A stretch of 64,000 nt of DNA from Desulfosudis oleivorans Hxd3 (lineage in GTDB: Bacteria > Desulfobacterota > Desulfobacteria > Desulfobacterales > Desulfosudaceae), in NCBI RefSeq assembly GCF_000018405.1, contig NC_009943.1, positions 1,305,001 through 1,369,000 of the forward strand. The letters run 5' to 3'. Both the position numbers and the translations under genes were made by a program. A model generated the notes under the pieces. It was not told the DNA's origin and searched no databases. It was given only the letters and a program-made list of their open reading frames with translations. Each line of letters opens with the position of its first letter. The first letter of the stretch is position 1. Of this stretch, positions 36,686 through 45,676 are shown in pieces.

Positions 36686-37459
36686 CTATGTAATCAGGTT
36701 CTGAATCCGCATCATGAAGTCGCCGAAATCCCGGCCGTACTCCGGGGAGCCTTCAATGGAAAGATAGCCTTCCCGAATGGCGGTAATCATGTCCACGTCG
36801 TTTAATACCACGGGCATGGCCCCTTCCACGCCGTTGAACTTCAGGTGAATAAAGGGGCGCCGTTTGGTGAAGGTGCCCCGGCCGGCCTTGGTTTTGCCGG
36901 CCTTGACCCGCAGGTAGGCGGCGATTTCGTCATCCACGGTGATCTGGTAGATGCGCTCCGGCTGCTGGCTGGTCCACTTGGCCATCTCCGGATCGCCGCC
37001 CTTGTTGTACTGGGACATGGCCGTGGTGATCATGTAAAAGGTCATCTTGACCTTCAGCCGTTTTTTGGCCGGGTCTTTGGGCCGGGCGTTGGGCATCAGG
37101 ATTTTAAGGGCCAGAAGGATGGTCATCACCTTGATCAGGAGCCCCACCTTGAATATTCCCCGAATCCGGGGCAGGGCGGGCTTGCCGGCAAACATGGCGT
37201 TCATGGATGCCACACTGCCGAACACAAAGGCGATGTCCGGCTTGTCCACCACGCCCTGGACCACGGTAAACGAACCGTTGTCAAACACCAGGCAGGCCCC
37301 CACGTCACCGGCCGGGTCACGGGCCACGAACTGAACATCGGCCTGGACCTTTTCAAACCGTTTTTTGATCTTGGGATCATCTTCCAGCAGTACCCGGATC
37401 ACGGGAAGCACGGCCCTTAAAAAGATGCGTGACGCCATCAACTCTCGTTCGGTTGCCAT
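36686..37459 (-). CDS. SCP2-like lipid-binding protein (1)
   Basis: A 257-residue protein with a central SCP2-like sterol-carrier fold: VQFVARDPAGDVGACLVFDN, PDIAFVFGSVASMNAMFAGK and RIRGIFKVGLLIKVMTILLA. The C-terminal part (RPFIHLKFNGVEGAMPVVLN and onward) is additional. Proteins of this type bind hydrophobic ligands in a tunnel; here it has no catalytic motif. It starts 3 bp after the transketolase C-subunit gene and closes the operon. A related but diverged gene lies at 40630. Confidence 0.7.
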   Translation of the reverse strand: MATERELMASRIFLRAVLPVIRVLLEDDPKIKKRFEKVQADVQFVARDPAGDVGACLVFDNGSFTVVQGVVDKPDIAFVFGSVASMNAMFAGKPALPRIRGIFKVGLLIKVMTILLALKILMPNARPKDPAKKRLKVKMTFYMITTAMSQYNKGGDPEMAKWTSQQPERIYQITVDDEIAAYLRVKAGKTKAGRGTFTKRRPFIHLKFNGVEGAMPVVLNDVDMITAIREGYLSIEGSPEYGRDFGDFMMRIQNLIT

Positions 37460-37462
37460 AGG

Positions 37463-38473
37463 TTACACCTCGTCTTCCCAGTCTTCGTCTTCCTCAAAAT
37501 CCATGTTCATCACTTCCCGCACCGTCTCCAGGACGCCGTCGGCATCCAGCTTGTAGTGGGTATACAGGTCTTCCGGGTACCCCACTTCGCAGTAGCAGTC
37601 GGGAATGCCCACCCGCTTGAAGGCGCACCCCTTGCCGTTGTCCGCGATCACCTCGGCCACGGCACTGCCCAGACCGCCGATCAGATTGTGCTCTTCAAAC
37701 ACGATGACCCGCCGGGTTTCGGTGACCGCCTTTAATACCGCCTCGGTGTCCAGGGGTTTGATGGTGTGCATGTTCAGCACCCGCACGGAAAGCCCGTCGT
37801 TCTCCTTGAGTATCTTTGCCGCCTCCATGGCGTGAAATACGGTGATGCCGCAGCAGATCAGGGTGATATCCGTGCCGGAGGCCAGTTCCACGGCCTTGCC
37901 GATCTGGAACCCGTACTCTTCGCTGTCGTAATACCGGGGCTCGAATCCCCGGCCGATGCGGATATAAACCGGCCCGGGCCAGTTGACGCACTGCTTGACC
38001 GCGTTGGCTGTCTCGATGCCGTCGGCCGGCACGATCACCGTCATGTTGGCAAAGGAGCGCATGATGGCGATATCTTCGGTGCAGTGATGGGTAGTGCCGG
38101 CCTGTCCGAAGGAGGCCCCGCCGTGGGTGGCGATGATTTTCACGTTCAGGTTCTGGTAGCAGATGTCGGTGCGCACCTGTTCCGCGGCCCGCATGGCGGT
38201 GAAGGCCGCCATGGTGGAGACAAAGGGCAGCAGCCCGGACTTGGCCAGCCCGGCGGCCACGCCAAACAGGTTCTGCTCGGCAATGCCCACGTTGAAAAAA
38301 CGGTCCGGAAAATGGTCCTGGAACTTGCCGATCTTGGTGGACTTGGCCAGGTCGGCGGAGAGCCCCACGATGTCGGGGCGCATTTTGCCCAGATCACACA
38401 GCACCTGGCCATATATCTCGGCCTGGGTCAGGGTGTCTGCGTCATATACGGTCCAGCTTAAACCTTCAGCCAT
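37463..38473 (-). CDS. Transketolase, C-terminal subunit
   Basis: A 336-residue half of a split transketolase: the pyrimidine-binding (Pyr) domain with the catalytic Glu in VGIAEQNLFGVAAGL, then DICYQNLNVKIIATHGG and FGQAGTTHHCTEDIAIMR, then the C-terminal transketolase domain. AAAAGGAG lies at good distance before ATG 38473. It follows the N-terminal subunit by 36 bp. Split transketolases are frequent in anaerobes; this one lies in an operon with an aminotransferase and lipid-binding proteins rather than with pentose-phosphate genes. Confidence 0.92.
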   Translation of the reverse strand: MAEGLSWTVYDADTLTQAEIYGQVLCDLGKMRPDIVGLSADLAKSTKIGKFQDHFPDRFFNVGIAEQNLFGVAAGLAKSGLLPFVSTMAAFTAMRAAEQVRTDICYQNLNVKIIATHGGASFGQAGTTHHCTEDIAIMRSFANMTVIVPADGIETANAVKQCVNWPGPVYIRIGRGFEPRYYDSEEYGFQIGKAVELASGTDITLICCGITVFHAMEAAKILKENDGLSVRVLNMHTIKPLDTEAVLKAVTETRRVIVFEEHNLIGGLGSAVAEVIADNGKGCAFKRVGIPDCYCEVGYPEDLYTHYKLDADGVLETVREVMNMDFEEDEDWEDEV

Positions 38474-38509
38474 GGTAAACTCCTTTTATACGAATGGGTT
38501 GTTTCACTG

Positions 38510-39352
38510 TTACACGCGGCCATAGGCCTTGTTCAGGGAGTTCCTGGCCGATTCCAGCAGCTCGGAATCCAGACCCCCGTAATGCCATTTGACCTGGTTT
38601 TCCATGAACTCGACCCCTTTGCCCTTGGCGGTGTTGGCCAGAATCAGCACCGGCCCGCTCTTTTCCGCGTGGGCATATTCAATGGCATCGGCCAGGGCGT
38701 TAAAATCGTGGCCGTCGATCTCCCTGACGATAAACCCGAAGGCCTTCCACTTGTCGGCAAACGGCTCCAGGTTCATGATCTCTTCCGTGGCCCCGTCGAT
38801 CATCAGCTTGTTCCGGTCTACAAAGGTGACCAGGTTGGTCAGCTTGAAGTGGGCCGCCGCCATGGCCGCCTCCCACACCGAACCCTCGTTGCACTCGCCG
38901 TCGCCCAGGATGCAGTAGGTCATCCAGGATTTTTTCTGGAGCCGCGCGCCCAGGGCCATGCCCACGGCAATGGGCAGGCCGTGGCCCAGGGAGCCGGTGG
39001 AGGCGTCCACGCCACGAACCTTGTTGCCGTCCAGATGCATGCCGAAGGGGGACTTGAATTTGTTGAACCCCTTTAAAAGCTCAAAATCAAAATACCCTTT
39101 TCGTGCCAGCACCGGGGCATAGGCCACACCGGCATGTCCCTTGCTCAGGATCAGCCGGTCCCGGTCTTCCCAGCCGGGGTTTTTCGGGTCCACCTTCATA
39201 TACTTGTAGTAGAGAATGATCAGCATATCCACCACGGAGAGTCCGCCGCCGATATGGGCGCCGCCGGACCAGCCGGTGATGTCCACCACGTCCCGCCGGG
39301 CCTGGTACGCCTTGTCAGCCAGCAGGGTCAGTTCTTCCTTTGTAAGTGCCAC
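38510..39352 (-). CDS. Transketolase, N-terminal (thiamine diphosphate-binding) subunit
   Basis: A 280-residue half of the split enzyme that carries thiamine diphosphate. The metal/TPP motif GDGECNEGSVWEAAMAAAHF runs on to FVDRNK, and upstream are SGGAHIGGGLSVVDML and LSKGHAGVAYAPVLA with the proton-relay His residues. It starts at GTG 39352 behind AGGAGG. Together with the gene at 37463 it would move a two-carbon ketol unit to an aldehyde acceptor. The operon context gives no sugar kinase or isomerase, so the natural acceptor is open. Confidence 0.93.
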   Translation of the reverse strand: MALTKEELTLLADKAYQARRDVVDITGWSGGAHIGGGLSVVDMLIILYYKYMKVDPKNPGWEDRDRLILSKGHAGVAYAPVLARKGYFDFELLKGFNKFKSPFGMHLDGNKVRGVDASTGSLGHGLPIAVGMALGARLQKKSWMTYCILGDGECNEGSVWEAAMAAAHFKLTNLVTFVDRNKLMIDGATEEIMNLEPFADKWKAFGFIVREIDGHDFNALADAIEYAHAEKSGPVLILANTAKGKGVEFMENQVKWHYGGLDSELLESARNSLNKAYGRV

Positions 39353-39364
39353 GGTGTCTTCCTC

Positions 39365-40615
39365 CTATTTCTTTTGTGGGTTGTCGCCGATGACGGCAAA
39401 GGCCTCGTCCGCGATTTCAAGGGTGCGGGCCAGGTCTTCTTCGGTATGGGCCGCCGACACAAACCAGTTGTGGTGAGAAGTGAAAAAGGCGCCCCGCCGG
39501 GTACATTCGCCGCACCATCGCTGGTGCAGCATCAGGGAGGGGTCGTCGGTGATGCGCAGGTAGGGCATGGCCGGATGGCCGGAAACCTTCAGGTCATAGC
39601 CGTGACGCCGGGCCGTCTCGATCAGGCCGTCTCTCAGCTTTTCGCCGTAGGCCAGCATGGCGGCCGCGGCATTGATGCGCGCCATCTCGTCAAGCGTGGC
39701 AATGGCCGCTGCCATGGGAACCGCGGAGAACCAGTAGCTGCCCGTGTAAAACACCTTGGCCGCCGCTGATTTTAAGGCATCGGTGCCCATCAGGGCGGAG
39801 ATGGGATACCCGTTGCCGATGGCCTTGCAAAAGCAGACCAGGTCCGGCGTAAATCCGAAATAGACGTGGGAGCCCCGCAGGTCCAGCCGGAACCCGCAGC
39901 GAATGTCGTCAACAATCAGCACCACGCCGTGTTTGCGGCACAGGGCCTCGATTTTTTGCCAGTAGCCCTGGGCCGGCATCTCGTTGTCCGCGAAAACCGG
40001 GTGGTGGTAGGGGGTGGCGATGAACCCGGCGATCTGGCCGGGATATTGCTCCAGCACCGCTTCAAAGGCGGCCGCGTCATTCCAGGGAATGCGGACCATG
40101 TGGGCCGCGTCCTCTTCGGTCACGCCATGATGGCCGAAGGTCTGTGCCCAGGGCGCGGTGCCGTGGTATCCGCCGCGAATGGCCACGATCTTTTTTCTGC
40201 CCGTGGCGTGGCGGGCCACCATCAGGGCGTAGGAGGTGACGTCGTTGCCGTTTTTGGCAAAAAAGGCCCAGTCCATCTGCGCCACGGTGTTTACCAGCTT
40301 TTCCGCCAGCTCCACCATGACCGGGCCGGGGCAGGAGAGGCAGTTGCCCTTTTCCAACTGGGCCAGGGCGGCCCGATCCACGGGCTCGCAGTTGTAGCCC
40401 AGCACCATGGGGCCGTAGGCGCACATGTAGTCGATAAACTCATTGCCGTCGATGTCGGTAAAGCGGGCGCCGGAGGCCTTTTGCGCGAAAAAGGGGTAAT
40501 TCTCCGGCGGCACCAGGGGGGCCGGGCTGAAGTGACCGTAAATGCCGCAGGGGATGACGCCGGCCGCTTTTTCAAAAAGGCGTCTGGAGTTTTCATAGGT
40601 ATAGGGAGTCGTCAT
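39365..40615 (-). CDS. Class III aminotransferase (glutamate-1-semialdehyde aminomutase-like)
   Basis: PLP enzyme of 416 residues. The cofactor Lys is in FCKAIGNGYPISALMG and the pyridine-binding Asp in VDDIRCGFRLDLRG. IDGNEFIDYMCAYGPMVLGY near the N-terminus and FAKNGNDVTSYALMVAR are typical of the GSA/omega-aminotransferase group. A real HemL would normally sit alone or with haem genes; this copy starts 12 bp upstream of the transketolase pair, so it more likely aminates a ketone or aldehyde made by that enzyme (inference). Confidence 0.9.
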   Translation of the reverse strand: MTTPYTYENSRRLFEKAAGVIPCGIYGHFSPAPLVPPENYPFFAQKASGARFTDIDGNEFIDYMCAYGPMVLGYNCEPVDRAALAQLEKGNCLSCPGPVMVELAEKLVNTVAQMDWAFFAKNGNDVTSYALMVARHATGRKKIVAIRGGYHGTAPWAQTFGHHGVTEEDAAHMVRIPWNDAAAFEAVLEQYPGQIAGFIATPYHHPVFADNEMPAQGYWQKIEALCRKHGVVLIVDDIRCGFRLDLRGSHVYFGFTPDLVCFCKAIGNGYPISALMGTDALKSAAAKVFYTGSYWFSAVPMAAAIATLDEMARINAAAAMLAYGEKLRDGLIETARRHGYDLKVSGHPAMPYLRITDDPSLMLHQRWCGECTRRGAFFTSHHNWFVSAAHTEEDLARTLEIADEAFAVIGDNPQKK

Positions 40616-40629
40616 CGGTCTTCCTCTTT

Positions 40630-41394
40630 TCAGGGTTGCAGGTAATGGGGAATCCGGTCCAGGATCAGGTCCACGGTGTCGATCATGGGAATCTGGCCCT
40701 GAATTTTTACGTCCCCCAGCGCGATGGCGGTAAAGGGATCGATCTTCTGGTTGAGCAGCCGGTTGGCGGTGTCCATGTCTTTCATCAGCAGCAGGGCCGC
40801 CGGCCTGTCGTGTTCACCTTTTTCCATGGTGATTTTTCCCTTTGCCACGATCAGTGTGACGGCCGGGCCGTCGGGCAGAATCTTCATCACCATGGGGCCG
40901 TCGGGCATGGCCCCGGCCACCGCTCTGGACTGGGCATCGGTGCCGGACAGAACCGCCACAGCCCGGCCGGCCGTGTGAAGGCTCATCAGCGTATTGAGCG
41001 TGGCATAGTCGGCGTCCTGAAGCAGGTCCTCGGTGGGCTTGAGAAAATACTCCATCCGTCTGGTGATGGCGGAAAACTCCTTTGCCATAAAGGGGAGTTT
41101 GGTAAACCCCTTCAGGGGAATGGGAATGCCTTTGTTCTCAAACATGGCGTTGAGATGGCGGCACGAGATAAACATCAGCCGCACATCCGGCGACGGGTGC
41201 TTGCCCGCGCCGGTTTCACAGGTGCCGTTTGCAAACCGGACAAAGGCGGCAGGTCCTTTTGGCACGGCAAACTGGATGCAGATGTTCCAGTTTTTTGTCA
41301 TGGCCGCTGCAGTGGCGTCGAGCCGGACCAGGTCCTCAAGATTGGGCAGCACGGCGTAAAGATTCAGCTGCGCCAGAACAGTATCATGGTTCAC
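40630..41394 (-). CDS. SCP2-like lipid-binding protein (2)
   Basis: A 254-residue protein with an SCP2-like carrier domain: PAAFVRFANGTCETGAGKHP and VRLMFISCRHLNAMFENKGI. The C-terminal half repeats the theme (TLIVAKGKITMEKGEHDRPA and KIQGQIPMIDTVDLILDRIP), so the protein may hold two such folds. No catalytic motif is seen. It begins at GTG 41394 behind GGAGGG, 15 bp before the aminotransferase gene. It is diverged from the gene at 36686 but shares the FANGTCE/FDNGSFT and N-A-M-F positions. Confidence 0.72.
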   Translation of the reverse strand: MNHDTVLAQLNLYAVLPNLEDLVRLDATAAAMTKNWNICIQFAVPKGPAAFVRFANGTCETGAGKHPSPDVRLMFISCRHLNAMFENKGIPIPLKGFTKLPFMAKEFSAITRRMEYFLKPTEDLLQDADYATLNTLMSLHTAGRAVAVLSGTDAQSRAVAGAMPDGPMVMKILPDGPAVTLIVAKGKITMEKGEHDRPAALLLMKDMDTANRLLNQKIDPFTAIALGDVKIQGQIPMIDTVDLILDRIPHYLQP

Positions 41395-41466
41395 AACACC
41401 CTCCTGCTTTGGTTGTTGATGACGTTCGTTTTCGATTCAAAGGGGCGGGCACAGGCTTCCTTTTGT

Positions 41467-42582
41467 TTAATTGATCAGCGATGCCGCCGGTGTATATTCA
41501 TAATCAAATGCCTGGGCCACGCCGGGAAATGTGACCTTTCCGTCGATAACGTTTGCGCCCAGGGCGATTTCCGGGTTCTCCCGCATGGCCCGCTGCCACC
41601 CTTTGTCCGCAAGCTCCAGGGCGTAGGGCAGGGTGGCGTTGGTCAGGGCCAGAGTGGAGGTTCGGGGCACGGCCCCGGGCATGTTGGCCACGCAGTAATG
41701 GATCACCTGCTCTTCGACAAAGACGGGATCAGTGTGGGTGGTGGGCCGGGAGGTTTCAAAGCAGCCGCCCTGGTCGATGGCCACATCCACCATCACGGCC
41801 CCCTTTTTCATGGTCTTTAGCATCTCTCTGGTCACCAGCCGGGGGGCCCGGGCACCGGCCAGCAGCACGGCCCCGATCACCACGTCGGCGGTCTGAATCC
41901 GTTCCCGAATGACGGCCGGGGTGGACATCAGGAGAAAACAGTTTTTCGGCATCACGTCGGAAAGATAACGGAGCCGGCCCAGGTCCGCGTCCAGCAGAAT
42001 CACCCTTGCGCCAAGGCCGCAGGCCATCTTGGCGGCATTGATGCCCACCACGCCGCCGCCGATGACCAGTACATTGCCGGGCTCCACGCCGGGCACCCCG
42101 CCCAGCAGCACGCCCAGACCGCCGTTTGACATCTCAAGAAGTTTGGCGGCTTCCTGGACGGCCATGCGGCCGGCCACCTCGCTCATGGGGGTGAGCAGGG
42201 GAAGGGAGCCGTCCTTTTTCTGAATGGTTTCATAGGCGATGCACACGGCCCCGGTTTTGATTAGGGCGTCGGTCAGGGCGCGGTCGGCGGCCAGGTGCAG
42301 AAAGGTAAACAGGATCTGCCCTTTTCTCAGAAGGCCGTATTCAGAGGGTTGGGGCTCTTTTACATGCATGACCATGTCGGACCGGGCGAAAACATCCGCG
42401 GCCGTATCGATTATTCGTGCCCCGGCCTTGCGGTAAAGGTCGTCGTCAAACCCGCTGCCGGCCCCGGCCCGAGTCTCTACAAGGATTTCGTGGCCCCGGG
42501 CCGTCATCATCTCCACGCCGGCCGGTGTCATGGCCACCCGGTGCTCTTCTGTTTTTATCTCCTTTAAAATACCGATGATCAT
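41467..42582 (-). CDS. ald: Alanine dehydrogenase
   Basis: NAD-dependent enzyme interconverting alanine and pyruvate plus ammonia. The 371 residues start [20 protein letters not shown] and contain the substrate Lys/Arg region [12 protein letters not shown], the Rossmann motif [20 protein letters not shown] and the late block [20 protein letters not shown]. In this operon it could regenerate alanine for the class III aminotransferase (inference). It lies 54 bp after the tetR gene, with a weak ribosome site. Confidence 0.95.
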   Translation of the reverse strand: MIIGILKEIKTEEHRVAMTPAGVEMMTARGHEILVETRAGAGSGFDDDLYRKAGARIIDTAADVFARSDMVMHVKEPQPSEYGLLRKGQILFTFLHLAADRALTDALIKTGAVCIAYETIQKKDGSLPLLTPMSEVAGRMAVQEAAKLLEMSNGGLGVLLGGVPGVEPGNVLVIGGGVVGINAAKMACGLGARVILLDADLGRLRYLSDVMPKNCFLLMSTPAVIRERIQTADVVIGAVLLAGARAPRLVTREMLKTMKKGAVMVDVAIDQGGCFETSRPTTHTDPVFVEEQVIHYCVANMPGAVPRTSTLALTNATLPYALELADKGWQRAMRENPEIALGANVIDGKVTFPGVAQAFDYEYTPAASLIN

Positions 42583-42635
42583 GTGTCTTTGGTCTTTCGA
42601 ATGGTGGTTTGTGTTTTTCCGGTGCCGGCCGGGCT

Positions 42636-43256
42636 TTATTTTTCCTTTTTGCCGGTGGTGGCCACATGGTCGGTCAGCAGCTCGATCAGAAGCCGGCCGG
42701 TATCGTATGCCGCTTCAAGTGATATGTCTTTGGGGTTGGCAAACCATTGCAGCTCCGTGCCTTCGTGCATGGCGACGATCATGGAGGCATAGGTTTTTTT
42801 CGTGGCGGCCGGAAGCTTCTTAAAGACCTCCAGCCCGTCGATAAATTCGGTGATCTCTTTTCGGAACCGGCGAAAAGTGTTGGCAATAGTGGCCCGGACT
42901 TTGGGGTTTCTGCGCGACTCCACCAGGCATTCCAGAAAAAACCCGGTAAAGTCGTCGTTGATCATGCTGTCGCTGAAAAGATAGTGAATGGCATACCGGA
43001 ACTGCTCATCGGGGTCTTTGCACGCCTTCATGTCGTCTTTAAAATGTTGAATAATGAGGTCAGCGTAAATCGTGACCATCTCTTCGATCATCTCGTCACG
43101 GTCGGCAAAATAGTGGTGCAGCACGCTGGGCTGCACCCCGGCCTCTTTGGCGACTTTACGGATGGAGGCTCCGGCAAACCCCTCTTTGACAACGCATCGG
43201 TAAAAGGCAGCGATAATTTCACTGCGCCGGGCATTTGCAAGACTTTTTCTTCCCAT
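42636..43256 (-). CDS. TetR-family transcriptional regulator
   Basis: A 206-residue repressor-type regulator. The DNA-binding helices are ASIRKVAKEAGVQPSVLHHY with the following FADRDEM; the remainder is the ligand-binding helical domain. The N-terminal RRSEIIAAFYRCVVKEGFAG recalls BetI-like members. I chose ATG at 43256 with AAGGGGA upstream. It is the first gene of the ald-aminotransferase-transketolase operon and probably controls it and itself through the palindrome at 43281-43292. Confidence 0.92.
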   Translation of the reverse strand: MGRKSLANARRSEIIAAFYRCVVKEGFAGASIRKVAKEAGVQPSVLHHYFADRDEMIEEMVTIYADLIIQHFKDDMKACKDPDEQFRYAIHYLFSDSMINDDFTGFFLECLVESRRNPKVRATIANTFRRFRKEITEFIDGLEVFKKLPAATKKTYASMIVAMHEGTELQWFANPKDISLEAAYDTGRLLIELLTDHVATTGKKEK

Positions 43257-43280
43257 GAAGGTCCCCTTGTTTGATTGTTC

Positions 43281-43323
43281 GGTCACATGACCAAAATATT
43301 AACACACCCGCGGACCGTGTCAA
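43281..43323 (-). promoter_or_regulatory. Promoter and palindromic operator of the tetR-ald-transketolase operon
   Basis: On the minus strand TTGACA (43323-43318), a 17-bp spacer and AATATT (43300-43295) form a good sigma70 promoter. The perfect inverted repeat GGTCA-CA-TGACC (43281-43292) lies over the predicted transcript start, where a bound TetR protein would block initiation. The rest of the gap 43257-43589 holds three dispersed repeats. Confidence 0.65.
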
Positions 43324-43351
43324 GAAAAATTTTATGGCAACTGACAAAGTT

Positions 43352-43381
43352 ATTCGAATCGAAATCGGGATCGAAACCGAA
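43352..43381. repeat. ATCGNN hexamer-periodic dispersed repeat, copy 4
   Basis: About 30 bp of ATTCGA, ATCGAA, ATCGGG and ATCGAA units with six-base period, upstream of the tetR promoter. Same family as the tracts at 2822, 7164, 8834, 48905 and 50305. Confidence 0.75.
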
Positions 43382-43395
43382 AAGATATTTTTCCC

Positions 43396-43429
43396 CATTG
43401 CGAGGAGCGAAAGCGACGAAGCAGTCTCC
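43396..43429. repeat. GCGA-rich dispersed repeat
   Basis: CATTGCGAGGAGCGAAAG followed by CGACGAAGCAGTCTCC. This closely resembles a short intergenic repeat (CATTGCGAGC...GAAGCAATCTC) that I know from many proteobacterial genomes. Only one copy is seen in this window. Confidence 0.5.
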
Positions 43430-43492
43430 TTCGCAAACCTTTGTCCTACCCCGCCCACCGGCCTGCCGGCTCAATCGACCGTTTGCTTTTTA

Positions 43493-43535
43493 ACACGAAG
43501 GGCACGAAGGATAAGAAGAACACAAAGAAAAAGAC
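43493..43535. repeat. ACGAAG/CACAAAG dispersed repeat, copy 2
   Basis: ACACGAAG, GCACGAAG, AAGAAGA and CACAAAGAAAAA units, the same arrangement as at 35442-35485. It lies 55 bp past the stop of the HD-GYP gene. Confidence 0.65.
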
Positions 43536-43589
43536 ACATACCGCATTTTCGTTTAAGAAATAAACGCCCGGGGAGGTATTAAAGCTTCT

Positions 43590-44690
43590 CTATTGGTGCT
43601 GATCGAATATTTCTTCAAATACGGGGGCAATATCCCTGAAGGTGTTGAGGAGTGCCGGATCAAAATGTTCCGGCATGGTCCTTCCGTCACCCTCGGTGAT
43701 AATCCTGACCGTCTTTTGATGATCAAAGGCCGGCTTGTAGGGCCTTTGACTCCGCAGCGCGTCATATTGATCGACGAGCATGACGATTCTTCCTTCCATT
43801 GGCGTCTCTTTTGCTTTGAGCCCTCTTGGATAACCCCCGCCGTCCCATCGTTCATGATGCGTAAAGGCGATGGCGGCAGCCATCTGAATATCGGGATAGG
43901 TCGAGCCTGAGAGGATTCTGTTTCCGATTGCGGAATGTGTCTTCATGATCTCAAATTCATTTTGCGTAAGAGGCCCAGGCTTTAAGAGTATGCTGTCCGG
44001 AATCCCGATTTTTCCGATGTCATGCAATGCGCTCGCAAAGGTTATCCGCTCAACAAAGTCCGACGGCATATCCATCGCCGCTGCAAGCTTGCCGGCGTAG
44101 AACCCGATCCTCGATATATGGTCGCCGGTCTCAATATCGCGGAATTCCGCGGCCGCTGTCAGCCGCAGCACCATCTCGTTGCTCATATTTTTAAGGTCTT
44201 TGGTTCTTTCCCGAACCTCCTCTTCAAGGGTCTGATTATGCCTGAGCATAAAATTCTCAAAAGCTTTGATCTTGAGAAGGTTCTGAACCCGGATGATTAA
44301 TTCGGAGTGATCAATGGGTTTGGAAAGAAAATCATTTGCAGAGACAGAGAGACCTTTTAATTTTGATTCTCTATCGTGAAGCGCCGTCACCATAATAATC
44401 GGTATATTCTCTGTTCCCTTATCTGTTTTTAAAATTTTGCAGGCCTCGTAACCATCCATGACCGGCATCATGATATCCATTATGATCAGGTCAGGCATGC
44501 CGTCTTTTGCCTTACGCACCGCCTCTTTCCCGTTTGCGGCAAGTTCAAAATCATAGCCCAGCGGAACGAGCCACTGGGTGAGCAGTCTGAGATTGCTCTC
44601 CTCATCGTCCACAAGCAATATTTTTTCATTCGGCATTTGAGGCACCCTGTAACCTTTTTTCAGAACACGCATTGACGTGTTCTTTTTCAT
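43590..44690 (-). CDS. Response regulator with HD-GYP domain (c-di-GMP phosphodiesterase type)
   Basis: A 366-residue two-domain regulator. The receiver (about 22-140) has the phospho-acceptor in [16 protein letters not shown] and the Lys in FLSKPIDH. A coiled linker leads to an HD-GYP domain (about 180-360) with [13 protein letters not shown] and the signature [15 protein letters not shown], so it should hydrolyse c-di-GMP. The start at 44690 overlaps the stop of the kinase C-terminal frame as ATGA, with AAGGGAGG upstream, so the two are coupled. The kinase is the obvious phosphodonor. Confidence 0.92.
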   Translation of the reverse strand: MKKNTSMRVLKKGYRVPQMPNEKILLVDDEESNLRLLTQWLVPLGYDFELAANGKEAVRKAKDGMPDLIIMDIMMPVMDGYEACKILKTDKGTENIPIIMVTALHDRESKLKGLSVSANDFLSKPIDHSELIIRVQNLLKIKAFENFMLRHNQTLEEEVRERTKDLKNMSNEMVLRLTAAAEFRDIETGDHISRIGFYAGKLAAAMDMPSDFVERITFASALHDIGKIGIPDSILLKPGPLTQNEFEIMKTHSAIGNRILSGSTYPDIQMAAAIAFTHHERWDGGGYPRGLKAKETPMEGRIVMLVDQYDALRSQRPYKPAFDHQKTVRIITEGDGRTMPEHFDPALLNTFRDIAPVFEEIFDQHQ

Positions 44691-45676
44691 CTGTCCAGAA
44701 CCTCCCTTATTTTTAACAAAAGGTCTTTCGGCCGGAACGGTTTGTGGATCAAGTCAAAACCCGTCTCCACCAATTCTTTGTACGTGATATTCTCCATGGC
44801 ATATCCGCTTACAAAGAGCACCTTCATCCGGGGGTCGACCTTTATAATCACCTCCCGGACCTCTTTCCCGCTTTTCTTGGGCATGATCATATCCAGCAAA
44901 ACCAGGTTGATACGTTCCCTGTTCTCCATGAATTTTGTGATCGCGTCTTCCCCGTCGACTGCGAGGATAACACTGTAACCAAAGGACTCCAGTATGGTCC
45001 TGGCCAACTTTCTCAGGGAAGCCTCATCCTCGGCAACCAGGACGGTCTCATTTCCACCCATAACAGAGGCGGCGGGATCCGCCTTTTTATCCTCGGTTGC
45101 TGTTTCTTTGCTGAGAGGCAGGAATATTTTAAAAACCGTGCCGTGTCCCGGTTCGCTATAGACTCTTATGAATCCATCGTGCTGTTCTATTATTCCGTAA
45201 GAAATGGCAAGGCCAAGCCCGGTCCCTTCACCAACGCCCTTTGTGGTAAAAAAGGGCTCAAATATCTTCTTCCGGATTTCAGCATCCATTCCCTTTCCTG
45301 TATCGGTAACCGTGATAAAAGCATACTTGCCGGGCTTTCCATATCCATAGGCGGCAACAAATTCCTCATCTATTTCTTCCAGCCCGGTGCTGATCGTCAG
45401 CCGCCCACCCTCCGGCATTGCATCCCTGGCGTTTGAGGCAAGGTTTATCAGCACCTGTTCCATCTCACCGACGTCGGCCAGAATTATCAATGGCCTGCCC
45501 GTAAGGTCTAACCTAAATTCGATACTTTCTCTGATAATCCGGACAAGCAGTTTCTTTAAATCAAAGATAAGCGCATTGATATTAACGGACTTTATTTCAA
45601 CAGGTTTTTTTTCTGCTGAAGACAAGCAGCCTTCTGGTGAGATCCGCGGCCCTGTCGGCAGCAGTGAGCACCTCAT
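44687..45676 (-). CDS. Hybrid histidine kinase, C-terminal part (ATPase and receiver), separated by frameshift
   Basis: This frame carries the second half of a hybrid histidine kinase. The HATPase has the N box [22 protein letters not shown] and [16 protein letters not shown]-terminal receiver follows with [14 protein letters not shown] and LIHKPFRP. Protein character begins only at [15 protein letters not shown], around 45604; the 24 residues before it are out-of-frame readings of the upstream HisKA region. Removing one base from the run of eight T (eight A on the coding strand) at 45605-45612 joins it exactly to the upstream frame (SRKKPVEIK). It may be expressed by slippage or be half of a broken gene. 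Confidence 0.75.
   Translation of the reverse strand: MRCSLLPTGPRISPEGCLSSAEKKPVEIKSVNINALIFDLKKLLVRIIRESIEFRLDLTGRPLIILADVGEMEQVLINLASNARDAMPEGGRLTISTGLEEIDEEFVAAYGYGKPGKYAFITVTDTGKGMDAEIRKKIFEPFFTTKGVGEGTGLGLAISYGIIEQHDGFIRVYSEPGHGTVFKIFLPLSKETATEDKKADPAASVMGGNETVLVAEDEASLRKLARTILESFGYSVILAVDGEDAITKFMENRERINLVLLDMIMPKKSGKEVREVIIKVDPRMKVLFVSGYAMENITYKELVETGFDLIHKPFRPKDLLLKIREVLDR

Noticed and set aside
39365-40615. Calling the class III aminotransferase HemL
   Set aside because: Similarity to the family is clear, but the operon has no haem genes and couples it to transketolase and lipid-binding genes.
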